Made by a program: the position numbers and the translations under genes. From assembly GCA_018715105.1 (NCBI GenBank), contig DVMG01000162.1, positions 1 to 6,026 of the forward strand: a stretch of 6,026 bases of DNA. The letters are read 5' to 3'. The DNA is from Candidatus Ventricola intestinavium. Its GTDB lineage: Bacteria; Bacillota; Clostridia; Christensenellales; Aristaeellaceae. Under the pieces are notes generated by a model. It was not told the origin of the DNA. It worked only from the letters and a program-made list of their open reading frames with translations, and did no database searches. Each line of letters starts with the position of its first letter. Positions within the stretch are counted from its first letter, which is position 1. Shown here piece by piece: positions 1 through 4,298 of the stretch.

Positions 1-288
1 CTGATGGCCACCCGCTTTACCGACGTCATGTGGCTGATCGAACAGATCCTGTGGAAAAGCCTCGATAAGCGTTTGGCGGCGTTCCTGCTGGAGGAAGCCG
101 CCATTGAGGGAAACAACGAATTGAAAATTACGCATGAGGCCATCGCCAACCACATCGGTTCCCATCGCGAGGTCATCACGCGGATGCTGCGCTACTTTCA
201 GGGGGAAGGGTTGGTCAGGCTATCCCGCGGCATGGTGGCGATCCTCGCCGAGGAACGGTTGAGGGCCCTGGCGGGAACGGATACGTGA
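1..288 (+). CDS. Crp/Fnr-family transcriptional regulator, C-terminal part (5' end outside window)
   Basis: This is the DNA-binding end of a Crp/Fnr-type transcription factor. The reading frame is open from base 1 (Leu-Met-Ala-Thr), so the ATG at 4 is probably internal; the N-terminal cyclic-nucleotide-like sensor domain lies outside the window. The visible 95 residues hold the end of the long dimer helix (FTDVMWLIEQIL), the family phrase SLDKRLAAFLLEEA, and a winged helix-turn-helix with THEAIANHIGSHREVITRML, where E..TR resembles the E..SR recognition residues of FNR. The wing follows (EGLVRLSRGMVAIL). It ends 8 bases before the stop of a convergent Fe-S/thioredoxin operon, a natural candidate target. 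Whether it senses oxygen, NO or another signal cannot be told, because any sensor cysteines would be in the missing part. Confidence 0.93.
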   Translation: MMATRFTDVMWLIEQILWKSLDKRLAAFLLEEAAIEGNNELKITHEAIANHIGSHREVITRMLRYFQGEGLVRLSRGMVAILAEERLRALAGTDT

Positions 289-296
289 CCGAGGCG

Positions 297-872
297 CTAC
301 GCCTTCCCGGCCTTTGCTTTGCAGATCAGCTGCGTCATCGTTCCCATCGGACAATAGACGCACCAGCTGCGCGGCTTGAACAGCGCCATCGTGATCAGCC
401 CGAGCACCGTGGAGGTCAGCATTACGCTGTAAAAACCAAAGGCGAACTGCGCGACCCCTTCGTGAAAAAGCGTCCCGTGATAGGCCCAGTGCCACGGCAG
501 TTTAAAAGTCCACAGCAGCGTGACCACCTGTTTCATATCCTGCGCTCCGGCAAACACCAGATATGTGTTCAGGAGCATCAGGAAAAACATGGCGAAGAAA
601 AAGATCAAAAAGCCGTAACGGAACCCTTTGCTCTTCATCCAACGGGGGATGTCCTTTTTCCGCGACAGTCCCAGGCGGCCTCCAAGCAGGCTGAAGAGCT
701 GTCCACGGCCACAATACCGGTTGCAGTATCCCTTCGTTCCCTTGACGAGCGCGATGACAAGCGGGATAAAGAAGCACAGCAGGCCCAGCCAGGCAAAGAG
801 TATGTTGAAAAACCCCAGCACGAGATACAGCAGCGAAGCGATCCAGAGATAATCGTACCAGCGCTTTTTCAT
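297..872 (-). CDS. Membrane-bound 4Fe-4S-binding protein (NapH/NosR-like cysteine motifs)
   Basis: A 191-residue integral membrane protein of unknown exact function, probably an electron-transfer partner of the ferredoxin encoded just upstream. Hydrophobic segments lie at about residues 9-42 (possibly two helices), 85-108 and 141-165. Two cysteine motifs flank them: C50-NRY-C54-GRG and C171-VY-C174-PMG. The second is the CxxCPxG motif of NapH/NosR/CcoG-type proteins; the first has Gly where that group usually has Pro. Four motif cysteines could hold one [4Fe-4S] cluster. I chose the ATG at 872 because AGGAGG (880-885) lies 7 bases upstream and the protein then begins MKKRWYDYLW, a normal membrane-protein start; a longer frame to 1031 runs through the ferredoxin gene. 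The start overlaps the ferredoxin stop (ATGA), which suggests translational coupling. It is the last gene of the operon. Confidence 0.85.
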   Translation of the reverse strand: MKKRWYDYLWIASLLYLVLGFFNILFAWLGLLCFFIPLVIALVKGTKGYCNRYCGRGQLFSLLGGRLGLSRKKDIPRWMKSKGFRYGFLIFFFAMFFLMLLNTYLVFAGAQDMKQVVTLLWTFKLPWHWAYHGTLFHEGVAQFAFGFYSVMLTSTVLGLITMALFKPRSWCVYCPMGTMTQLICKAKAGKA

Positions 873-1078
873 GTTTCCACCTCCTGGATAACGATCACGC
901 TGGCCGGGCACTCTCTGGCGCACTTTCCGCAGCCGACGCATTTTTCTGCGTTGACCCGCGCGGTCAGCCCCTTCACAATCCCAATGGCCTGCAGCGGGCA
1001 TACCTTTACGCAGCAGCCACAGGCCACGCAATGCGCCTCATCCACCAAGGCTTTGCGCCTCTTTTTCACCGCTCCCAC
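869..1078 (-). CDS. 2[4Fe-4S] ferredoxin
   Basis: A 69-residue bacterial-type ferredoxin, a soluble low-potential electron carrier. It shows two complete cluster motifs: C17-VA-C20-GC-C23-VKV-CP (fourth ligand C27) and C47-VG-C50-GK-C53-ARE-CP (fourth ligand C57). An extra cysteine, C22, sits inside the first motif. The N-terminus is basic (VKKRRK). The start is GTG at 1076-1078, supported by GGAGGG at 1087-1092 with 8 bases between. It is the third gene of the operon and its TGA overlaps the ATG of the membrane Fe-S gene by four bases (869-872). Inference: it passes electrons to or from that membrane protein, the thioredoxin or the rhodanese product; the direction cannot be read from sequence. 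Confidence 0.92.
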   Translation of the reverse strand: MGAVKKRRKALVDEAHCVACGCCVKVCPLQAIGIVKGLTARVNAEKCVGCGKCARECPASVIVIQEVET

Positions 1079-1119
1079 AGACGAATCCCTCCATTTGTAT
1101 CATACTTTTGCTTTTGCTT

Positions 1120-1440
1120 TCAGCGCTCGATCGCGCCGGAATAGGCGGAAATCCCGCCGATGTCCGTTGCGCTTTCATAGCCCATGCGCCGCAGCGTATT
1201 CGCGGCCATGCGGCTGCGCGCCCCGGACTGACAATAGACGAAAATTGGGATGGATTTGTCCTTAACCACCGCCGTCACCTTGCCGATACTCTGCAGGGGA
1301 ACATGGTTGCTGCCGGGAATCCGGCCGCCTCGGAACTCCTCCGCTGTTCGCACATCCAGCAAAATCGCGCCGGGCGTTTCCTGATACGCCTTTACGCCCT
1401 GATCAATATCCGTCCGCTTAAAAAAATCAAAGATTCCCAC
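1120..1440 (-). CDS. Single-domain rhodanese-like sulfurtransferase
   Basis: A 106-residue rhodanese-domain protein. Such proteins carry sulfane sulfur on an active-site cysteine as a persulfide. Visible marks are LLDVRTAEEFRGGRIPGS (about 27-44), the catalytic loop C70-QSGARS with the typical CxSGxRS pattern, and the closing GGI near residue 95. The domain is complete, with only a short N-terminal extension (GIFDFFKRTD). The start is taken as GTG at 1438-1440 because AAGGAG (1449-1454) lies 8 bases upstream. An in-frame GTG at 1447-1449, giving three more residues, overlaps that ribosome-binding site and is unlikely. The gene follows thioredoxin by 12 bases, and its ribosome-binding site touches the thioredoxin stop codon. 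The pairing suggests that thioredoxin reduces the persulfide; this is inferred from context, not shown. Confidence 0.92.
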   Translation of the reverse strand: MGIFDFFKRTDIDQGVKAYQETPGAILLDVRTAEEFRGGRIPGSNHVPLQSIGKVTAVVKDKSIPIFVYCQSGARSRMAANTLRRMGYESATDIGGISAYSGAIER

Positions 1441-1448
1441 GGTTTCCA

Positions 1449-1454
1449 CTCCTT
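1449..1454 (-). promoter_or_regulatory. Ribosome-binding site that sets the rhodanese start
   Basis: AAGGAG on the minus strand lies 8 bases before GTG 1438-1440. It overlaps the alternative GTG at 1447-1449 and the thioredoxin TAA (1453-1455), so it favours the downstream GTG and ties the two genes together. Confidence 0.75.
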
Positions 1455-1758
1455 AGAGCATGGCGAGAATGTCCTTTTTCGGACGGGCGCCCATCGACTG
1501 ATTGACAACCTTGCCATTCTTCATCACCAGCAGCGTGGGAATGCTCATCACGCCAAACGCGCTTGCAAGCTCCGGCTGCTCGTCCACATTGATCTTGCCG
1601 ACTTTGATATCCGCGCGCTCATTGGCGATCTCCTCAATGATCGGAACCACCATGCGGCAGGGGCCGCACCACGGCGCCCAGAAGTCGAGCAAGACAGGGC
1701 GGTCTGCTTTCAGGACCTCGGTTTGGAAGTTTTCCCTGCTGATATTCATAGCCTTCAT
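1453..1758 (-). CDS. Thioredoxin
   Basis: A full-length thioredoxin of 101 residues, a cytoplasmic dithiol-disulfide reductant. It shows the WCGPC active site at residues 30-34, preceded by LLDFWAP with the buried Asp25, and the cis-proline loop SIPT (Pro74) opposite the active site. NGK and a C-terminal helix follow. No signal peptide is present. The start at ATG 1756-1758 has a strong AAAGGAGG (1770-1777) at an 11-base spacing, slightly long; a second in-frame ATG at 1747-1749 would lie 20 bases away and is less likely. It is the first gene of the leftward operon, so the promoter and possible Crp/Fnr site at 1795-1835 would control the set. It may be a dedicated partner of the rhodanese rather than the main cell thioredoxin; a genome-wide search for other trx genes would tell. 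Confidence 0.95.
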   Translation of the reverse strand: MKAMNISRENFQTEVLKADRPVLLDFWAPWCGPCRMVVPIIEEIANERADIKVGKINVDEQPELASAFGVMSIPTLLVMKNGKVVNQSMGARPKKDILAML

Positions 1759-1794
1759 CTTTTTTACGGCCTCCTTTGTTCTGTTTGTGGCCTT

Positions 1795-1835
1795 ATTCTA
1801 CCTGAAAATACGCCGCGCTTCTGTGATGAAGTCAC
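1795..1835 (-). promoter_or_regulatory. Candidate activator-dependent promoter of the thioredoxin operon
   Basis: On the minus strand TAGAAT (1795-1800) makes a plausible -10 box, giving a predicted transcript start near 1788 and a 30-base leader before thioredoxin. No -35 match is found at 17 bases (CAGAAG). Instead an inverted repeat GTGA-N5-TCAC (1823-1835) is centred at 1829, about -41, the usual position for a class II Crp/Fnr activator. The canonical Crp site has a 6-base spacer (TGTGA-N6-TCACA), so this is one base short. The link to the regulator at 1-288 is inference. Confidence 0.35.
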
Positions 1836-1874
1836 CAAACAGCGTTTGCTCTTAGCATAAGCCTGAAAACCGCT

Positions 1875-2771
1875 TTATTCGTTTGAAAGCTTCTGGATAA
1901 AGCGCTGCAGGGCGGGATTATCGTTATCCCCGCGCCAGGCGATCAGGATCTCCTCGGTTTCTTCCTCCCCGGAAAGAGGAAGGAACACGACGTTTTCCGT
2001 GCCGATGTCCCATGGATGAGAGTATCCCGGCACGATGGAAATGCCTTCTTCCGCCGCCACCATCATCAGGATGCTCTCCATGTCGTTGGAGCGCAGGATG
2101 ATATTGGGCTGATACCCCGCTCGCTGATAGAGGCTGATATAGAAAGCATCGCCGAAAGAATTGCCCGTGCCCGAAGGAGACATGTAGAGGATGTTTTCCT
2201 GCTTGAGCTCCCTGCGGGTGAGCTTCTTTCGCCTGGCGAGCGGATGATCCGCATAGAGCGCGACATAAAGCGGCACGTGTTCAAAGACCCGAAGTTCAAT
2301 CGCTTCTTCCTGACGGATGTTCGTGCTGTCCCATGTGAAAATCACATCGTATTCTCCGTGGAGAACGCCGGAGGCCAGCATATCGGTATCGCAGCGGTAG
2401 CACGAGATCAGCACATTGGGGTATTCCTGATGAAAGCCGCGCAGATGTTTGGGAAGATCGCTGTGCTCATAGCCCTTCGTGTATCCGAGGCGCAGTTCGC
2501 CCTCCAGGCCGACCGACGCTTCGCGGATGCGCGCCAGCGCCACGTCCATTCGCCCGAGAATTTCCCGCGCTTCCTTGAGAAAGACCTTTCCCGCAGGCGT
2601 CAGGGAAACCGGGCGGCTGTTGCGGTCAAACAGCTTCGCTCCAACATTTTCTTCCAGCGCGTGGATCTGCTGGGTAATCGCGGTCTGCGAAATGTACTGG
2701 CTTGCGGCCGCCTTGGTAAAGCTCCCATTCTCCGCAACGGATACAAAATAGCGCAGCTGATTCAGGTTCAC
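1875..2771 (-). CDS. LysR-family transcriptional regulator
   Basis: A complete LysR-type regulator of 298 residues, a normal length. The N-terminus (MNLNQLRYFVSVAENGSFTKAAASQYISQTAITQQIHALE in family terms, residues 1-40) is the typical winged helix-turn-helix, with the helix-turn-helix at about 17-38. The linker helix follows to about residue 90, then a two-part co-inducer-binding domain from GELRLGYTKGYEHSDLP to the end. The start is GTG at 2769-2771: GGAGG (2779-2783) lies 7 bases upstream, and the protein then begins exactly where LysR proteins do. The ATG at 2787 would place the ribosome-binding site inside the gene. It is divergent from the ABC importer operon and shares a -35 box with it, so it probably regulates itself and that operon. 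The effector is not known; an aromatic amino acid or a derivative is a guess from context. A 116-base gap without a clear terminator separates it from thioredoxin. Confidence 0.93.
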   Translation of the reverse strand: MNLNQLRYFVSVAENGSFTKAAASQYISQTAITQQIHALEENVGAKLFDRNSRPVSLTPAGKVFLKEAREILGRMDVALARIREASVGLEGELRLGYTKGYEHSDLPKHLRGFHQEYPNVLISCYRCDTDMLASGVLHGEYDVIFTWDSTNIRQEEAIELRVFEHVPLYVALYADHPLARRKKLTRRELKQENILYMSPSGTGNSFGDAFYISLYQRAGYQPNIILRSNDMESILMMVAAEEGISIVPGYSHPWDIGTENVVFLPLSGEEETEEILIAWRGDNDNPALQRFIQKLSNE

Positions 2772-2778
2772 GGGATTT

Positions 2779-2783
2779 CCTCC
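2779..2783 (-). promoter_or_regulatory. Ribosome-binding site that sets the LysR start
   Basis: GGAGG on the minus strand lies 7 bases before GTG 2769-2771. It would be inside the coding region if the upstream ATG (2787-2789) were used, so it decides for GTG. Confidence 0.8.
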
Positions 2784-2805
2784 ATGCATTTCATAAGTTT
2801 ATCTT

Positions 2806-2834
2806 ATTATAGTATGCAAATGTTGAATTTGCAA
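2806..2834 (-). promoter_or_regulatory. Promoter of the LysR gene (leftward)
   Basis: On the minus strand TTGCAA (2829-2834) and a perfect TATAAT (2806-2811) are separated by 17 bases. The predicted start is near 2799, giving a short leader to the GTG at 2771. The -35 hexamer is palindromic and is also used by the rightward promoter. Confidence 0.75.
2815..2833. promoter_or_regulatory. Inverted repeat, candidate LysR operator
   Basis: TGCAAAT-GTTGA-ATTTGCA is a perfect 7-5-7 inverted repeat. It covers most of the shared -35 box and the spacer of the leftward promoter. That location suits a LysR protein repressing its own gene and acting on the divergent operon. It is not a classic T-N11-A box, so the assignment to this LysR protein is inferred from position and symmetry. 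Confidence 0.5.
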
Positions 2835-2857
2835 TCCCGCTTCGGAGGATGTATAAT
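2829..2857 (+). promoter_or_regulatory. Promoter of the T-box/ABC importer operon (rightward)
   Basis: TTGCAA (2829-2834), a 17-base spacer, and a perfect TATAAT (2852-2857). The predicted start is near 2864, which gives a leader of about 480 bases before the binding-protein gene. The -35 is shared with the LysR promoter on the other strand. Confidence 0.78.
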
Positions 2858-2900
2858 AACCATGTCTTTGTGAAATCGAATAAAAATATCTTTCCAAAGC

Positions 2901-2926
2901 AGCCGTTTGATAGAGCCGTTTGATAG
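2901..2926 (+). repeat. Perfect 13-base tandem repeat in the leader
   Basis: AGCCGTTTGATAG occurs twice back to back (2901-2913 and 2914-2926). A shorter relative, GCGTTTGA, follows at 2934-2941 and forms the 5' strand at the base of T-box Stem I. The two copies lie between the predicted transcript start and Stem I. Confidence 0.9.
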
Positions 2927-3233
2927 GAAAAATGCGTTTGAGCAGAAAGAGTAGCGGAGAGAAAGCCTTCAGAGAGATGCCGGCCGGTGCGAGGCATTGG
3001 AATATTTCCGTGAAGTTCATTCTGCGAGCGGTGTGTTGAACCAGCAGTAGGCACAACGGGTGCGACCGTTACATCGCCAGGACTTTTAAACCCATAAAGA
3101 CGCCGGCCTGCGTGCCGGCAGGGAGGCAACGTGCGATCTGAGGCCACGCGTTCGTTTGCGCGGGAAGGACCGGTTTTCGTGTCTCCGATGGGTGCGAAGC
3201 CCGATGAGGCATGTGCCGCAAGGCAGATGCGAA

Positions 3234-3265
3234 ACAGAGTGGTAACACGAACATTTCGTCCCTGT
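3234..3265 (+). promoter_or_regulatory. T-box antiterminator helix
   Basis: ACAGAG (3234-3239) pairs with CCCUGU (3260-3265) apart from one A-C mismatch. Above the 7-base bulge UGGUAAC (3240-3246), ACG (3247-3249) pairs with CGU (3257-3259). The 3' arm CCCUGU is also the 5' arm of the terminator, so the two folds exclude each other, as in known T-boxes. The bulge differs from the usual UGGNACC by one base (A for C at its sixth position). Confidence 0.85.
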
Positions 3266-3289
3266 ATTCGATGGGTACAGGGATTTTTT
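3259..3289 (+). terminator. T-box intrinsic terminator
   Basis: TCCCTGTA (3259-3266) and TACAGGGA (3276-3283) form an 8-base-pair stem around a 9-base loop, followed directly by six T (3284-3289). It would stop transcription before the importer genes when the T-box is not bound by uncharged tRNA. Confidence 0.92.
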
Positions 3290-3294
3290 ATGGC

Positions 3295-3321
3295 TTTTTT
3301 CATCCCTCATGGATGAAGAAA
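3295..3321 (+). other. Hairpin between the terminator and the binding-protein start
   Basis: The T-run and CATCC (3295-3305) can pair with GGATGAAGAAA (3311-3321), 11 pairs including one G-T, around the loop CTCAT. No T-run follows, so it is not a second terminator. It ends 13 bases before the GGAGG of the next gene and could protect the 5' end of the importer message or affect its translation. Confidence 0.5.
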
Positions 3322-3347
3322 TAGATATTTAGCTGGAGGTAGGAACC

Positions 3348-4262
3348 ATGAAAAAGACAATTACCCTGCTGGCAACCCTTTTGCTGATGCTTGCCATGTG
3401 CTTCGGCGCCTGCGCCGAGAGCTATTCCGTCGGCGTCTGCCAGCTGATGGTGCACGACTCCCTGGATCAGGCGACGCAGGGCTTCACCGACGCGCTGACA
3501 AAGGCGATGGAAGACGCCGGACATACGGTGGAAATTGATACGCAGGTCGCGGGCGATGCCAGCCTCTGCACCACCGTGGTCAATGCGTTCAACGCAAAGC
3601 GGGTCGATTTGATCATGGCGAACGGAACGCCCGCCCTGCTGGCCGCCGCCAACATGACGACCGAAACCCCGATCCTGGGCACTTCCGTCACGGATTACGC
3701 CGACACCTTCGCCGGCGGGATTCCCGCCAACGTGACCGGTACCTCCGACGCCGTCCCCTTCGCGGAGCAGGCGCAGATGATGATCGACACGCTGGGTTTG
3801 ACCGAGGGCGACCAGGTGGGCGTGCTCTACTGCACCAACGAGTCCAACTCTCTGATCCAGTATGAGGCCGTCAAGGCACTGTTTGAAGAAGCGGGCATCG
3901 TCGTAAGCGCCTACACCTTCTCCGAGACGACCGAGCTGCAGGCCGTGGCGACCTCCATGGCCAATGAATGCAAGGCCGTGTACATTCCCTCGGACAACAC
4001 CGTCGCCGCCAACGATACCATCGTCGGCACGATCTGCACGGAGAAGAACGTTCCCGTCTACACCAGCTATGGCGGAACCATCTGCTATGCCAGCCTGGCC
4101 ATCGACTACTACCAGCTGGGCTATGAGACCGGCCTGATGGCCGCGGACATCCTGCTCAACGGCACGGCTCCCGCCGATATCGAGATCATGACCCTGACGC
4201 CCGCCGTCGCCTACAACGAGGAACTCTGCGCGCAGCTGGGGATTGAAGTCCCCGCCAACTGA
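3348..4262 (+). CDS. ABC transporter substrate-binding protein (TrpX-like, ABC_sub_bind family)
   Basis: The exported ligand-binding part of an ABC importer, 304 residues. The N-terminus is a signal peptide: MKK, a hydrophobic core to about residue 19, then FGACAES. Cleavage after A-C-A by signal peptidase I is possible; the FGAC stretch could instead be a poor lipobox with Cys22 as lipid anchor. The body has the family pattern of a two-lobed binding protein: GVCQLMVHDSLD (29-40), LIMANGTPALLAA (88-100), GTSDAVPF (131-138), VYIPSDNTVAAN (211-222) and GYETGLMAADILLNG (258-272). The start at ATG 3348 has GGAGG (3335-3339) 8 bases upstream. The family includes the predicted tryptophan-transporter component TrpX, but the Phe-type T-box leader points to phenylalanine or a related aromatic ligand. 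The mature part has seven cysteines besides C18 and C22, which is many for an exported protein. The permease gene starts 36 bases downstream. Confidence 0.92.
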   Translation: MKKTITLLATLLLMLAMCFGACAESYSVGVCQLMVHDSLDQATQGFTDALTKAMEDAGHTVEIDTQVAGDASLCTTVVNAFNAKRVDLIMANGTPALLAAANMTTETPILGTSVTDYADTFAGGIPANVTGTSDAVPFAEQAQMMIDTLGLTEGDQVGVLYCTNESNSLIQYEAVKALFEEAGIVVSAYTFSETTELQAVATSMANECKAVYIPSDNTVAANDTIVGTICTEKNVPVYTSYGGTICYASLAIDYYQLGYETGLMAADILLNGTAPADIEIMTLTPAVAYNEELCAQLGIEVPAN

Positions 4263-4298
4263 TTCCCGATAAAAACCTAAGATTGGAAGAATTACGAT

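Larger units (their letters stand above)
2930..3289 (+). promoter_or_regulatory. T-box riboswitch leader, predicted specifier UUC (Phe)
   Basis: A T-box senses uncharged tRNA and prevents termination upstream of amino-acid genes. Stem I base: CGUUU (2935-2939) with GAGCG (3026-3030), a GA bulge (2940-2941), and GCAGAA (2942-2947) with UUCUGC (3020-3025). The specifier loop has AGUA on the left (2950-2953) and GAAG-UUC-A on the right, putting the codon UUC at 3016-3018. Above it CGGAGA (2955-2960) pairs with UUUCCG (3005-3010). The distal part has the conserved AGAGAG (2971-2976) and the AUGCC/GGCAU arm (2977-2981/2993-2997) with GGUGCGA. A stem II element AACGG/CCGUU (3055-3059/3066-3070) follows AGUAGGC. 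Stem III is GCAU-G-UGCC, a GCAA loop, then GGCA-G-AUGC (3209-3230). The antiterminator (3234-3265) has the bulge UGGUAAC; UGGU matches a tRNA ending ACCA, as expected for tRNA-Phe. The terminator ends the element. Pairings were worked out by hand. Confidence 0.92.

Noticed and set aside
292..304. AGGCG-CTA-CGCCT hairpin between the convergent genes as a terminator
   Set aside because: Only five pairs and no T-run on either strand; it covers the stop codon of the membrane-protein gene. Too weak to call.
285..1265. Long rightward open frame opposite the Fe-S operon
   Set aside because: It is antisense to clear ferredoxin, rhodanese and membrane-protein genes, has low-complexity composition and no recognisable domain.
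1838..1850. CAAAC-GCT-GTTTG hairpin after the LysR gene as a terminator
   Set aside because: Five weak pairs, a 3-base loop and no T-run on the minus strand. Read-through from LysR into the thioredoxin operon therefore stays possible.
2823..2857. TTGAAT (2823-2828) as the -35 of the rightward promoter
   Set aside because: The spacer to TATAAT would be 23 bases, too long; TTGCAA gives exactly 17.
2016..2873. Rightward open frame opposite the LysR gene
   Set aside because: It is antisense to a complete LysR protein and shows no family features.
2998..3000. TGG as a tryptophan specifier codon in the T-box
   Set aside because: It lies in the distal half of Stem I, away from the loop opposite AGUA. 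The base pairing puts UUC (3016-3018) in the specifier position, and the UGGU bulge does not fit the usual G73 of tRNA-Trp.
2791..3316. Short open frames on both strands across the lysR-importer gap
   Set aside because: No ribosome-binding sites or known motifs, and the region is explained by the promoters and the T-box leader.
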